DNA of 48,732 bases from Bradyrhizobium sp. (GCF_017881085.1 NZ_JADGRI010000004.1:1-48732); one strand, 5' to 3'. Counted from the first letter of the stretch, positions 18,005 to 27,014 are shown. Numbers and translations are program-made. The notes: generated from the letters alone by a model not told the origin.

Positions 18005-18589
18005 ATGACGGTGACGCCGGAAACGCTGCGGGCAAACCAGGACATTCGCGACATGTTGGTGCCGTTCGGTTTCGCGGTGACCAGCAACAAGGAGCATGGC
18101 CCGGTCTGGTTCGATACCGCGCCGCTTCAGCCGTTCGAGATCGTGGCGCAACGCGGCCCGGGCAGCGTCTACGCGCTGACGGGGCCGCAGCGGCATGTCC
18201 TGCTCGCGACGTCGGAAGGGCAGGCGGGCATCGTGGCGGCGAACTTGAAGGAATGTCTCGAACTGGTGGTCGCACATCCCTATTGGCAGGACATCCTGCG
18301 TTTCGGCGGCGGCGATCTGTCCGCGATGCGGGCGGTGTTGCGCGACCGGATCGAGGACTTCGAGGAGGACGCGCTCAGCGACGACCCCGAGATCTCGGAG
18401 TTTCGTCCGCTGTTGCGCGCGCGGCTTGGATTGGCCGCGTCCGGCGACCCCCTAACACTGCTCCACCATGCCATTACGGTGCTGGGTGCCGATGTCGTCG
18501 TCAGGGGACATGACGGTTATCGATCGGAGCCGCTGGCGGGCCGCTTCAAATGGCCGTGCCATAGCGCCCGGAACAGTCGCAAGAAATAA
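18005..18589 (+). CDS. Conserved hypothetical protein
   Basis: A 194-residue soluble acidic protein that I do not recognise. The first 90 residues look alpha/beta (FGFAVTSNKEHGPVWFDT, QRHVLLATSEGQAGIVAANLKECLELVVAHPYWQDILRF), with a weak resemblance to SUKH/SMI1-type folds that I would not press. The C-terminus is basic. A GAGAGG ribosome site lies before the ATG at 18005. It is divergent from thrS and 50 bp upstream of an MFS gene, with which it may form an operon. Confidence 0.7.
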   Translation: MTVTPETLRANQDIRDMLVPFGFAVTSNKEHGPVWFDTAPLQPFEIVAQRGPGSVYALTGPQRHVLLATSEGQAGIVAANLKECLELVVAHPYWQDILRFGGGDLSAMRAVLRDRIEDFEEDALSDDPEISEFRPLLRARLGLAASGDPLTLLHHAITVLGADVVVRGHDGYRSEPLAGRFKWPCHSARNSRKK

Positions 18590-18639
18590 TCGAAGTCCCG
18601 GTCTTTTCTTTCCGATGGATCCGGGATACATGCAGCTGC

Positions 18640-19833
18640 ATGAAAAATCCGCCTGCCGACGGCCACGTTCATCGCCGCTTCGCTCCCACCGCCCTGATGC
18701 TCGGAAATATCGTCACCGGCTGTTCGGTGCTGGCGCCGGCGGGCATGCTGACTGAATTGTCGAGCGGACTCGGCGTGACGATCCGTGACGCCGGCCTGTT
18801 GATCACCTTTGGCGCGATCGTGCTGTGCATCGGCTCGCCCGTGACGGCGTGGCTGACCAGCCGGATCGAGCGCCGCACCTTGCTAGCCGCGACGCTGGCG
18901 GTGATGGCGCTTAGCAACGCGGCTTCGGCCTTTGCGCCGGATTACGCCAGCCTGCTGGTCATTCGCCTGATCATGCTGGCGGTCGGCGCGCTCTTTACGC
19001 CGCAAGCCGCGGGCACCGCAGCGCTCATCGTGCCTCCGGAAAAGCGCGGCAGCACCATTGCCTATATTTTTCTCGGATGGTCGCTCGCCGCAGCGGTCGG
19101 CCTGCCCCTGATCACCTTCATCGCCAGCCGCTATGGCTGGCGCGCGGTCTATGGCAGCATCGGATTGATCGGCTGCTGCAGTTTCCTGCTGCTGGCGTGG
19201 CGTTTGCCGCGCGGGTTGGTCGGTTCGCCCGTCGACCTCAAGACCTGGGCTGCACTCGGGCGAAACCGAATGGTCATCCTCCTGCTGTCGATCACGACGT
19301 TGCAGATGTCCGGCCAGTTCGTGGTGTTCACCTTCATGGGGCCGCTGCTGACGAAACTGACGCATTCCGGTCCGGACGCGGTTGGCCTGGTGTTCGCGCT
19401 CTACGGGATCTGTGGCTTCATCGGCATCGTGATCGCGACCCGCATCGTCGATTCCTGGGGCCCCTATAAGACCTCGCTGTTGTTCACGAGCCTGTTGCTG
19501 ACCGGCGTCACCGGATGGGCGCTCGGCGCCGGCAGCTATCCGTGGATGGCCGCCTCCGTCGCGATCTGGGGCCTTGGCTTCGCCTCGACCAATTCGATGC
19601 AGCAGGTACGGCTTGTCATCGCGGCGCCGGCGCTGGCACCGGCATCGGTGTCGCTCAATACCTCGGTGCTGTATATCGGCCAGGCCGTCGGTTCGGCGAT
19701 CGGCGGCACGCTGTTCGCGCGCGATCTGCTCCATGGCGCAGGCTACGTATCGATAGGCTTTGTCGCGCTGGCGCTGACGATGGTGGTCCTGACCAGACCA
19801 CGGCGAGCTGTGGCATCCCCGGCAGAGGCATAG
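18640..19833 (+). CDS. MFS transporter (arabinose-efflux type)
   Basis: A 397-residue permease with 12 predicted membrane helices. The pattern VTAWLTSRIERRT after helix 2 resembles motif A, and the TPQAAGTAALIVPPEKRGSTIA segment is typical of the drug/sugar efflux DHA1 branch (AraJ, YdhP-like). It probably exports a small solute by proton antiport; the substrate is unknown. The ATG at 18640 lacks a ribosome site, so a start further in is possible. The preceding 194-residue gene ends 50 bp upstream. Confidence 0.88.
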   Translation: MKNPPADGHVHRRFAPTALMLGNIVTGCSVLAPAGMLTELSSGLGVTIRDAGLLITFGAIVLCIGSPVTAWLTSRIERRTLLAATLAVMALSNAASAFAPDYASLLVIRLIMLAVGALFTPQAAGTAALIVPPEKRGSTIAYIFLGWSLAAAVGLPLITFIASRYGWRAVYGSIGLIGCCSFLLLAWRLPRGLVGSPVDLKTWAALGRNRMVILLLSITTLQMSGQFVVFTFMGPLLTKLTHSGPDAVGLVFALYGICGFIGIVIATRIVDSWGPYKTSLLFTSLLLTGVTGWALGAGSYPWMAASVAIWGLGFASTNSMQQVRLVIAAPALAPASVSLNTSVLYIGQAVGSAIGGTLFARDLLHGAGYVSIGFVALALTMVVLTRPRRAVASPAEA

Positions 19834-20000
19834 ACTTCCGGGATGCGGGTTGTGGTCGACAAAATCTTCGGCACGTGGTTCTTTGCCCCGGCATTTCCGG
19901 CCCCGGCAGCGCAGCCTGCCGGCTCGACTCGAAGTTTGCTTTGCCTTACATCGGCGAGCGAAAATGTGGATTGATGTGAGTGGATGAAGTGAGAAGTAAT

Positions 20001-20366
20001 ATGAGAACAATACTCGCGCTCGCCGTGGTCCTTTATTCCGGCGCGGCCCTGGCTCAGGGTACGGCGCCCGCCGCCGGCAGCCCGCCGCCGACCGTCGGGG
20101 GAAAGCCGCTGGTCCGGGTAAAGCCGCACGGTTCGGCGCCGGCGCCGAAAGCGGAGCACCTGTCGGTGGCCAAGAAGTTGTTGAACTGTCTTGATATCGA
20201 CGATGGCACCAAAGGCCGCCTCGATTGCTACGACGCGATCTTCCCGCCGAAGCCGAATCCGAAGGCGCCGGCAGCGAAAGGCGCCGCGGATTGCCGCTTC
20301 ATCAAGGAAGAGGATGAGCGGCTGACGTGCTTCAACGGGTTCGCCGACAAGATTCCGAAATTTTGA
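20001..20366 (+). CDS. Small secreted protein, four cysteines
   Basis: A 121-residue protein with a signal peptide (MRTILALAVVLYSGAALAQG), a low-complexity Ala/Pro/Gly linker, and a C-terminal region with four cysteines in two pairs (LLNCLDIDDGTKGRLDCYD and CRFIKEEDERLTCF). The pairs look like a repeated C-x(8-12)-C module and suggest two disulphides in the periplasm. The start is the ATG at 20001, after GAGAAGTAAT, rather than one 21 bp earlier. I do not know a function. Confidence 0.75.
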   Translation: MRTILALAVVLYSGAALAQGTAPAAGSPPPTVGGKPLVRVKPHGSAPAPKAEHLSVAKKLLNCLDIDDGTKGRLDCYDAIFPPKPNPKAPAAKGAADCRFIKEEDERLTCFNGFADKIPKF

Positions 20367-20455
20367 CAGGCGAGGCGCCTCATCAGTCGCCGATGCAGGT
20401 CAGCGCACTGCCTATGACGAGAGCGTCAGGATGATGTGGAGGCGCGCAAGCGCGG

Positions 20456-21766
20456 TCATCGGCTCGCGGGCGATGGTGCGCTGGCAGCGACCCGCGTCAG
20501 ATCGGGCGTTGCCGCCATCTTGAGCAGCACTTCCTTGACGGGGTTTTCGGTCCAGGCGTGCGTGACGTAATCGCGATGCGTCACGCCATCCGGTGTCTTC
20601 ATGAAGATCACGCTGCCGGGCTTGAGCGAACCATCCAACTCATCCGAAATCGCGATGCCCTTTTGCCTCAGCATCTGCATCAGTTCCTGGTCGTGCCGCT
20701 GGGTGTAGCGCGTATAGGCGCTGACGAAAAAGCCTGACCGGTTGTTCTCGATCCAGGATGCGAACTTGTCCAACTCGCCGTAGACGGCATCGAGCAGGAA
20801 CACGCCGCGGACGCGATTGCCGAGCCCGCCGACTTCCAGGCTCCAGGCGGTCGGCACGAAGCCGCCGCTGTAGCCGACCAGGATGACCGGCAGGTTGGCG
20901 AAATCCTTGGCCGCGCGCGGGTCGCCGTAAAGGCTCGCGAGATGACCGGCCGATTCGTCGATGAAGCGCTTGAGCCCGCCGGGCTGCCAGAACTTGCCGG
21001 CGCTGGAATCGGCGGCATCGACCGCAAGCTGAGGCGCGAGCAGCACGGCGTTGGCGCCGGATTCCGTGATCTGCTGCGGCACCAGCTGCCGGTCGCGCAC
21101 GTCGCGTTCCAGCGTCGCGCCGTTGCCATGGAAGAACACGACGATGACGCCGGGTTTGCGGATATCGAAACTCTCCGGGACATGCATCAGGACGCGGCTG
21201 TCGTTGTAGGTCGTGTCTTGCCAGTAGACGCGGCCGCCATAGCTGCGGTGGCCGCGACGCCCGTCCTTGGAGACGTCCAGGAAGGGCGCATCGGTGCGCG
21301 GATTGTTACCGAGATAGGGAAACGCCGAGGATTTCAGACTGACCAAGGTGGTCTGGTCCTCCCGCGGCGGCCGCTGGTACGGCAGTGTCGGCTCCAAAGA
21401 CGCAACCCGATAGGGCGCGGGCTGGGCTTGCGCCGTTCGTTTGGCAGGCGCATCGGCGGGATGAAGCTCTCGAAGAGTCTCGCTCGCCGTCGGGAAGCGA
21501 TCCTTAAATTGGGGTCTCGGAAAGCGCTCGTCGAAACTGTCGCCCATCGAAGCCTGCGAATTGGCCGCGAGCTGACCTGCGCCCGGCGCCTTGCCGCATT
21601 GAGCGAGCACGAACGACAGCGGGAGAAAAGCTGCCCAAATCGCGATCCGCCGCCAGCGATCCGAACCGGCGCGGCGGGCAGGGGCCATCCGCCGCGCATA
21701 GCGCGCTGCGCCCGGTGTCAGCACCCGGCCCGCGCGATCAGGCTTCTGTAATTCCGCCCCGTCCAT
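20456..21766 (-). CDS. Lipoprotein-like alpha/beta hydrolase
   Basis: A 436-residue protein. After a basic tail comes a hydrophobic segment ending in FVLAQC (C57), a plausible lipobox, so it may be anchored in an envelope membrane. The hydrolase core begins near 190 (VIVVFFHGNGATLERDV, an oxyanion-type HGNG loop). It has a nucleophile elbow GYSGG (S301), a probable acid in LLDAVYGE, and a late histidine in VTHRDYV. The substrate is unknown. Start choice is open: the ATG at 21766 gives a long N-tail, and the one at 21688 gives a tail closer to usual lipoproteins. Confidence 0.75.
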   Translation of the reverse strand: MDGAELQKPDRAGRVLTPGAARYARRMAPARRAGSDRWRRIAIWAAFLPLSFVLAQCGKAPGAGQLAANSQASMGDSFDERFPRPQFKDRFPTASETLRELHPADAPAKRTAQAQPAPYRVASLEPTLPYQRPPREDQTTLVSLKSSAFPYLGNNPRTDAPFLDVSKDGRRGHRSYGGRVYWQDTTYNDSRVLMHVPESFDIRKPGVIVVFFHGNGATLERDVRDRQLVPQQITESGANAVLLAPQLAVDAADSSAGKFWQPGGLKRFIDESAGHLASLYGDPRAAKDFANLPVILVGYSGGFVPTAWSLEVGGLGNRVRGVFLLDAVYGELDKFASWIENNRSGFFVSAYTRYTQRHDQELMQMLRQKGIAISDELDGSLKPGSVIFMKTPDGVTHRDYVTHAWTENPVKEVLLKMAATPDLTRVAASAPSPASR

Positions 21767-21782
21767 CCACCCACTGCCCCAA

Positions 21783-21830
21783 ATACGCCCATCGGCGTAT
21801 GTCAGCTCGTTAACGTTGAGGTGACGTTAA
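21783..21830. promoter_or_regulatory. Two adjacent inverted repeats in a divergent promoter region
   Basis: ATACGCC-catc-GGCGTAT (21783-21800) is followed by TTAACGT-tgaggtg-ACGTTAA (21810-21830). Both have perfect 7-bp arms. They lie just upstream of the hydrolase start and before the divergent permease, and look like dimeric regulator operators. The regulator is unknown. Confidence 0.4.
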
Positions 21831-21931
21831 ACTACCCGGAAAACTCCCCATCCGGGCCTACCAAAGAACACGAAATCGTGTCCTGATTGTGGGACGGCTG
21901 CTCTCCTTCAGCGGCGCGCGCAGGCATCTTC

Positions 21932-21945
21932 GGTATCAAAATACC
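21932..21945. promoter_or_regulatory. Small palindrome upstream of the permease
   Basis: GGTAT-caaa-ATACC is a perfect 5-bp-arm palindrome 93 bp upstream of the permease start. It has the general look of GntR-type operators, but it is short enough to be chance. Confidence 0.25.
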
Positions 21946-22037
21946 AAATCCGGGCATCTTGTTGAGCTTGCTTGAATTGATGGGGGGCAGCCTGCACGAT
22001 GAAATCGCGGGCGTGACGCCCCGAGGCGTGGACTGGC

Positions 22038-23405
22038 ATGGCGGCATCAGAGACGGGAACCGCGGCATGGCCCGGCCGGCTTCCCGGAGGCGGGTCCACC
22101 GTTTCGGTGATCGTGGCGACCGCCATCGTCGTAGCCGACATGATAGGCGTCGGCGTCTTCACCAGCCTCGGCTTCCAGGTCAAGGACATCCCGTCCGGTT
22201 TTGCGATCCTGCTGCTGTGGACGGTCGGCGGCGTCGTCGCGCTGTGCGGCGTGTTCTCCTACAGCGAGCTCGGCGCGATGTTTCCGCGCTCGAGCGGCGA
22301 GTACAATTTTCTCAGCCGCGCCTTTCATCCGGCGTTCGGATTTCTGGCGGGCTGGGTGTCGGCGACGGTCGGTTTCGCGGCCCCCGTGGCGCTCGCCGCG
22401 ATGGCGTTCGGGGAATACGGCAAGTCGGTAGTGCCCGGCGTCCCGCCGTTGGCCCTCGCCGTCGGCGTGGTCTGGCTGGTGTCGATGGTCCAGCTTGCCG
22501 GGGTCCGGCAGTCCAGCACGTTTCAGTTGATCTCGACCATTTTGAAGGTGGTGCTGATCACGGCGTTCCTGATCGCCGGGTTTGTCGTGGGCACGCCGCA
22601 ACCGGTCTCGTTCGCGCCGCAGGCTGACGACATCGCCCAGATCGCCAGTGCACCCTTCGCGATCGGGCTTGTGTTCGTGATGTATTCGTTCTCGGGGTGG
22701 AATGCCGCGACCTACATCATCGGCGAGATGCGCACGCCGCAGCAGAGCCTGCCGCGCGCGCTGCTGGCGGGGACGCTGATCGTGCTGGTGCTCTATGTCG
22801 CGCTGAACGCGGTGTTCCTGCACACCACGCCGATCGACAAGCTCTCCGGGCAGCTCGACGTCGCCCGCATCGCCGGCAGCGCCATCTTCGGCGATATCGG
22901 CGGCCGCATCGTCGGCGCCATGATCTGTATCGGGCTGATCTCCTCGATCAGCGCGATGATGTGGATCGGGCCGCGGGTGATGATGACGATGGGGGAGGAC
23001 ATCCCGGCCTTGCGGGTATTCGCTCGCAAATCGACCCAGGGCGCGCCGGCCTACGCCATCCTGTTCCAGCTCGCGGCGGCGAGCCTGATGCTGTTCACCC
23101 GCAGTTTCGAGGCGGTGCTTGATTTCATTCAGTTCGCGCTGTTGTTCTGCTCGTTCTTCACCGTGCTCGGCGTCATCAAGCTGCGCATCACCCAGCCCGA
23201 CACGCCGCGCCCCTATCGCGCCTGGGGATACCCGATAACCCCGGTGGTTTTCCTGCTCGTGACCGCCTTCATGATGTACTATCTCTTGACGGAACGGCCA
23301 TTGCAGTCCGTTCTCGGTGCACTGATCATGATTTCCGGCCTCTTGATCTATGCGGTCTTCCGCAGGCGCGACGATCGCGCAACGTCATCCCCGGGCCGCG
23401 AATGA
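22038..23405 (+). CDS. APC family amino-acid permease
   Basis: A 455-residue membrane protein with about 12 helices and the APC helix-1 signature MIGVGVFTS (near residues 35-43). It also has FSYSELGAMFPRSSGEYNFL, typical of amino-acid/polyamine/organocation transporters. It should import an amino acid or related cation; the substrate cannot be read. A GAGG site precedes the ATG at 22038. Its stop overlaps the start of the next gene (ATGA at 23402), so the two are coupled. Two candidate operators lie in its upstream region. Confidence 0.9.
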   Translation: MAASETGTAAWPGRLPGGGSTVSVIVATAIVVADMIGVGVFTSLGFQVKDIPSGFAILLLWTVGGVVALCGVFSYSELGAMFPRSSGEYNFLSRAFHPAFGFLAGWVSATVGFAAPVALAAMAFGEYGKSVVPGVPPLALAVGVVWLVSMVQLAGVRQSSTFQLISTILKVVLITAFLIAGFVVGTPQPVSFAPQADDIAQIASAPFAIGLVFVMYSFSGWNAATYIIGEMRTPQQSLPRALLAGTLIVLVLYVALNAVFLHTTPIDKLSGQLDVARIAGSAIFGDIGGRIVGAMICIGLISSISAMMWIGPRVMMTMGEDIPALRVFARKSTQGAPAYAILFQLAAASLMLFTRSFEAVLDFIQFALLFCSFFTVLGVIKLRITQPDTPRPYRAWGYPITPVVFLLVTAFMMYYLLTERPLQSVLGALIMISGLLIYAVFRRRDDRATSSPGRE

Positions 23406-24634
23406 ACATGCGTCAGTTCACGAAAATTGCAGTCGTCGCGGCAGCCGTGTTCCTGTTGGCCGCGCCGCCGGCGCGCGCCGCCGATGCCGTCACCGCTAAC
23501 GATACGGCGCTGTTCCTCGCGGGGATGATGCCGTCGGCCGATTCACCGCTGATGCCGTTGACCAGGGATCCCTTGTGGCAGCGGCATGCGAGATCTTTCG
23601 ATGCGGCGTTCGCGCAGCTTGAGGAGCGTCAGCTCTCGAAGATCCGGGCCTGGGCGAGCGCCAATCTGGCCGCGCCGAAGCCGACCATGTTCTACATGTT
23701 CTCGGGTCCGGACTTCCTTTACGCCGACGCCTTCTACTCCAAGGCCACGACCTACGTGCTGAGCGCGCTCGAGCCGCCGGGTTCGGTGCCCGATCTCGCG
23801 AGATTGCCGCCGGGAGGGGTGGGAGCCGCCCTCTACAATGTCGAGCGCTCGATGGGATCGATCCTCAGCTTCAGCTTCTTCATTACCAAGCAAATGAAGG
23901 TCGATCTGCGCGAAGGACAGCTCAGCGGCACCTTGCCTATCCTCTATGTGTTCCTTGCTCGCTCGGGCAAGACCATTCGCGAGGTCAGTCCGGTCGCGCT
24001 CGACGACAAAGGGGCGGCTTATTTCGCCGGCGAAAATCCGGGCAGAAACGCGACGCATGGCTTGCGGATCGTGTTCTCAGGCAGCGACGGCCAGCAGAAG
24101 ACGCTGTATTATTTCTCGACCGATCTTTCCAATCCCAGCGTCAGGGTCACGGGCTTCCTGAAATTTTGCGAGACGCTGGCGCCCGGCAACAGCCTGATCA
24201 AGAGCGCGTCCTATCTGCTGCATTCGGGCAACTTCTCTACGGTGCGGGAATTTCTGCTCTCCCACAGCGCCACCATCATCCAGGACGATTCCGGCATTCC
24301 GCTTGCCAGCTACAGCCCGAGGACGTGGCGCTTCTTCCCGTTTGGCCGCTATGCCGGTCCGATCGACAAATTCCCCGGAATGTATCAAGCGAATTACGCC
24401 GAGCTGTTCCGGCGGGCCCAGCCGATGGATTTCGGGGTTGGCTATCGTTGGCGCTCCTATGAATCGAATTTGCTGCTGGCGGTCAGGACGGCTGCCGATG
24501 ATGCGGGCGGCGCCGACACGATTTCGGCGACCCCATCGGCCGAATCCGCGCCGCCCAAACCGCCGCGTCCTCGCGGGCCGCGTCCGCCGGCACCGATCGG
24601 GCAGTCGCACCGTTACTTCTGGTTCTCGCGCTGA
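23402..24634 (+). CDS. Secreted protein of unknown function, coupled to a permease
   Basis: A 410-residue protein I do not recognise. A clear signal peptide (AAVFLLAAPPARAAD) is followed by a globular region with a long predicted alpha/beta core (MFYMFSGPDFLYADAFY, SFSFFITKQMKVDLREG) and a proline-rich C-terminus. It should be periplasmic or envelope-bound. The ATGA overlap with the APC permease suggests the two work on the same compound, for example as an extracytoplasmic partner; this is inference from arrangement only. No catalytic motif is evident. Confidence 0.75.
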   Translation: MNMRQFTKIAVVAAAVFLLAAPPARAADAVTANDTALFLAGMMPSADSPLMPLTRDPLWQRHARSFDAAFAQLEERQLSKIRAWASANLAAPKPTMFYMFSGPDFLYADAFYSKATTYVLSALEPPGSVPDLARLPPGGVGAALYNVERSMGSILSFSFFITKQMKVDLREGQLSGTLPILYVFLARSGKTIREVSPVALDDKGAAYFAGENPGRNATHGLRIVFSGSDGQQKTLYYFSTDLSNPSVRVTGFLKFCETLAPGNSLIKSASYLLHSGNFSTVREFLLSHSATIIQDDSGIPLASYSPRTWRFFPFGRYAGPIDKFPGMYQANYAELFRRAQPMDFGVGYRWRSYESNLLLAVRTAADDAGGADTISATPSAESAPPKPPRPRGPRPPAPIGQSHRYFWFSR

Positions 24635-24654
24635 AGCCTACCCTCGCCAGAACT

Positions 24655-24837
24655 TCACCAGCGAACACTTTGACTGGGCACAATGAAGGTTGCCGTACTC
24701 GGCGGCTGATAGCCGCCGCCCAGATATCTGCAGGCTGCGACGATCACGATGACAAGCGCAAGTGCTGCGATCAGATCGAGGTGGCGGGGATCGTGACTCC
24801 CGTGACCGACCTTCCATGGGCTGATTTTCCAGCGCAT
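24655..24837 (-). CDS. Small single-span membrane protein
   Basis: A 60-residue protein with one strong membrane segment (LIAALALVIVIVAACRYLG, about residues 22-40) and a short hydrophilic tail. The start is the ATG at 24837 because GAGGGAGG precedes it; longer readings of the same frame upstream are noncoding. It lies 101 bp downstream of yidD on the same strand. Function is unknown. Confidence 0.6.
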   Translation of the reverse strand: MRWKISPWKVGHGSHDPRHLDLIAALALVIVIVAACRYLGGGYQPPSTATFIVPSQSVRW

Positions 24838-24938
24838 TGATTGGCCTCCCTCAAGGCATCGAACCAATGCGACGGTCAGGCCGCGGTTCCCGTCACGGCA
24901 GCAATGCGCGCTGCGCGTGAACGCGGTGCAGCAAAGCT

Positions 24939-25277
24939 TCAGGGCGCGTTGACGCCGCGCCAGCGCCCGTAGCGCCATGGCAGATACCATCGCGCGCCCG
25001 CCGGCGTTGTCGGCGGCACATTGTCGATCCCCGAGGTACCCCAGGGTTGGCACCGCAATAGCCGCGCCAGCGTCATCCATCCGCCACCCCACAGGCCGAA
25101 ACGTTCGATCGCTTCGTCGCCATAGACCGAACAGGTCGGCAGATGGCGGCAGTTGTAACCGACCAAAGGCGACAGCGTGTGTCGGTAAATCCAGATGAGG
25201 GCGCGCCCGGCGTTGCGCGGCAGCCGAGCGGCTGCGTTGGCGCAATCCACGCAATGCTGTGACGATGAATGCTTCAT
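24939..25277 (-). CDS. yidD: Membrane protein insertion efficiency factor YidD
   Basis: A 112-residue YidD family protein with the diagnostic sequence IYRHTLSPLVGYNCRHLPTCSVYGDEAI (residues 30-57 in outline) and LARLLRCQPWG. YidD helps YidC insert proteins into the inner membrane. In many bacteria yidD sits next to yidC and rpmH, but here its neighbours are a small membrane protein downstream and, across 245 bp, a divergent secreted-protein gene. The ATG at 25277 has only a weak ribosome site. The length is slightly above the family norm because of a short C-terminal extension. Confidence 0.93.
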   Translation of the reverse strand: MKHSSSQHCVDCANAAARLPRNAGRALIWIYRHTLSPLVGYNCRHLPTCSVYGDEAIERFGLWGGGWMTLARLLRCQPWGTSGIDNVPPTTPAGARWYLPWRYGRWRGVNAP

Positions 25278-25522
25278 GGGCGACTTGCTGAAATCCTGAG
25301 CGCCGATTTGCGCGGTTCCCGGGCACGGAACCCGTCATCGCAAGTAATTGTGCCACAGTGTGAGAAATATCAATGGTTTGGGTGGCGGTGCAGCAAAGGT
25401 TCTATGGACGATGGAAATTCCCGCAGTTACCCTTTTGATAACGCCTGCATGACAGAATCATTTGGCGTTGAACTGGGGCCAACTGCTACCGCTCGTTTGG
25501 CGCTTGCGGGGAAGGAACCGAA

Positions 25523-26428
25523 TTGAGGCTCGTGAACTCGCTCAAAGTTCGCGGCTGGGCGCTGGTCGGCGCCGCCGCCTTCTGCACCGCATTGTCGGGC
25601 GCGGTTACGTCCGGTGGTTCAGCGATTGCGGGCGCCACCCTCGAAGAACGCAAATTGCCGATGCGCTTCAATTGGGTCGCCTGCGAGCCGAATTGCGGCG
25701 GATGGATTAGCGCGGTCGGCATCGTGACATCAGATAGTCCCAGGGATTTTGATGAATTCGCGCGCGGACGCGATCTTGGCGGCGCCACCATCGTGCTGGA
25801 TTCCAGCGGCGGATCGGTCAACGATTCCATCGCGCTCGGACGGCGCTGGCGCGATCTCGGCCTGCTTGCAACGGTCGGCATCAGCGTGCAGACCCATTCC
25901 GTGACGGGCGACCGGACCAGGATCGATCCCGGTGCCTATTGCGAGTCGATGTGCGTCTACCTGCTGCTGTCGGGCAAGACGCGCTACGTGCCCGAGGCTG
26001 CGCATGTCCGGGTGCATCAGATCTGGATGGGCGACCGCGCCGACGATGCCAAGGCCGCAAGCTACACCGCGCAGGACATGATGATCGTGGAGCGCGACAT
26101 CGGGCGTCTCGCCAAATACACCTTCGACATGGGCGGGGCGGGCGATCTGCTGTCGCTGTCGCTGAACGTGCCGCCTTGGGAAGACCTGCATGAACTGTCG
26201 CGCGAGGAATTGCAGCTAACCAATGTCGTGACCACCGATGCGGTTGCCGAGGTGCTGCCGAAGATGGACGTCGCCAAGGCGCCGCTGGCCGAGGCCGCGT
26301 CCAAGCCAGTGCAGGATCGCTTTGTCAGCGCAGCGGACGCCGGGACCAGTCCGCAGGCCGCAAAATCGACCAAGACGGCGGAAGCGGTCGTTCCGACCGG
26401 CGGTATCGTGGCGACGCCGGCGAAGTAG
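25523..26428 (+). CDS. ClpP/crotonase-fold periplasmic protein (COG3904-like)
   Basis: A 301-residue protein. A signal/anchor segment (about residues 10-38) precedes a ClpP-like core with LDSSGGSVNDSIALGRRWR (93-111). The CESMC motif at 140-144 may hold the nucleophile S142, and H165 lies in VRVHQIW. The fold family includes ClpP and SppA-type serine peptidases, but enzymatic activity here is untested. The start is a TTG at 25523, preceded by a strong GGGGAAGGA site; no ATG in frame does as well. A low-complexity Ala-rich tail ends the protein. Confidence 0.75.
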   Translation: MRLVNSLKVRGWALVGAAAFCTALSGAVTSGGSAIAGATLEERKLPMRFNWVACEPNCGGWISAVGIVTSDSPRDFDEFARGRDLGGATIVLDSSGGSVNDSIALGRRWRDLGLLATVGISVQTHSVTGDRTRIDPGAYCESMCVYLLLSGKTRYVPEAAHVRVHQIWMGDRADDAKAASYTAQDMMIVERDIGRLAKYTFDMGGAGDLLSLSLNVPPWEDLHELSREELQLTNVVTTDAVAEVLPKMDVAKAPLAEAASKPVQDRFVSAADAGTSPQAAKSTKTAEAVVPTGGIVATPAK

Positions 26429-26453
26429 CGGCGCTAAATCCAGCCTTTGAACC

Positions 26454-26494
26454 CGTCATTCCGGGTTCGCGCTGGCGCGCGCCCCGGAATGACG
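26454..26494. repeat. Single-hairpin palindromic repeat
   Basis: CGTCATTCCGGG and CCCGGAATGACG frame a GC-rich inner loop. This is a common intergenic palindrome type in Bradyrhizobium relatives. It lies between the ends of convergent genes and may double as a terminator. Confidence 0.65.
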
Positions 26495-26503
26495 GTGGGT
26501 TAA

Positions 26504-26953
26504 TTACGCCGATGCCGGCTGCTTTGCTCTGGCCTCGATCTGGCCGATGGCGTCGACCACGGCGTCAAAGGTCAGCATGGTCGAAGCGTGGCGGGCCTTG
26601 TAGTCGCGCACCGGCTCCAGCAACGCGATATCGGCCCATTTGCCTTCCGGGGGCTTGCCGTTTTCCTTCAGCATCCTGCGGACGGTCTCGCGCAACTCGC
26701 GCAGTTCGCTGGCGGTCGAGCCGACCACGTGGCTTGCCATGATCGAGGAGGAGGCCTGGCCGAGCGCGCAGGCCTTTACGTCATGGGCGAAGTCGGTGAC
26801 CACGGGACCGTCCATCTTCAGGTCGACCTTGACGGTCGAACCGCATAGCTTGGAATGGGCCGTGGCGCTGGCGTCCGGCGCGGCGAGCCGTCCGAGTCGG
26901 GGGATATTCCCGGCCAATTCGATGATTCGCTTGTTGTAAATGTCGTTCAGCAT
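26504..26953 (-). CDS. NifU/SufU-type Fe-S scaffold protein
   Basis: A 149-residue IscU/SufU-fold protein, cytoplasmic. The first two cluster cysteines are seen as C37 (KLCGSTV) and C62 (KACALGQASSS). The third cysteine position is replaced (KARHASTML around 120-127 in place of the usual RxxC). This variant seems typical of an alphaproteobacterial branch of scaffolds, and may bind iron or clusters differently. It is divergent from folE across a 200-bp region containing a tandem 9-mer. The start ATG at 26953 lacks a strong ribosome site. Confidence 0.85.
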   Translation of the reverse strand: MLNDIYNKRIIELAGNIPRLGRLAAPDASATAHSKLCGSTVKVDLKMDGPVVTDFAHDVKACALGQASSSIMASHVVGSTASELRELRETVRRMLKENGKPPEGKWADIALLEPVRDYKARHASTMLTFDAVVDAIGQIEARAKQPASA

Positions 26954-27014
26954 AAGCTTGAGGTCTCGGGCTGGCGGCGCCCGATGCCCTTGGCGGGCGC
27001 GGGCGACACCCCTA

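Noticed and set aside
24838..25356. Upstream extension of the 60-residue membrane protein
   Set aside because: It runs antiparallel in frame through yidD, with no ribosome site; the ATG at 24837 has one.
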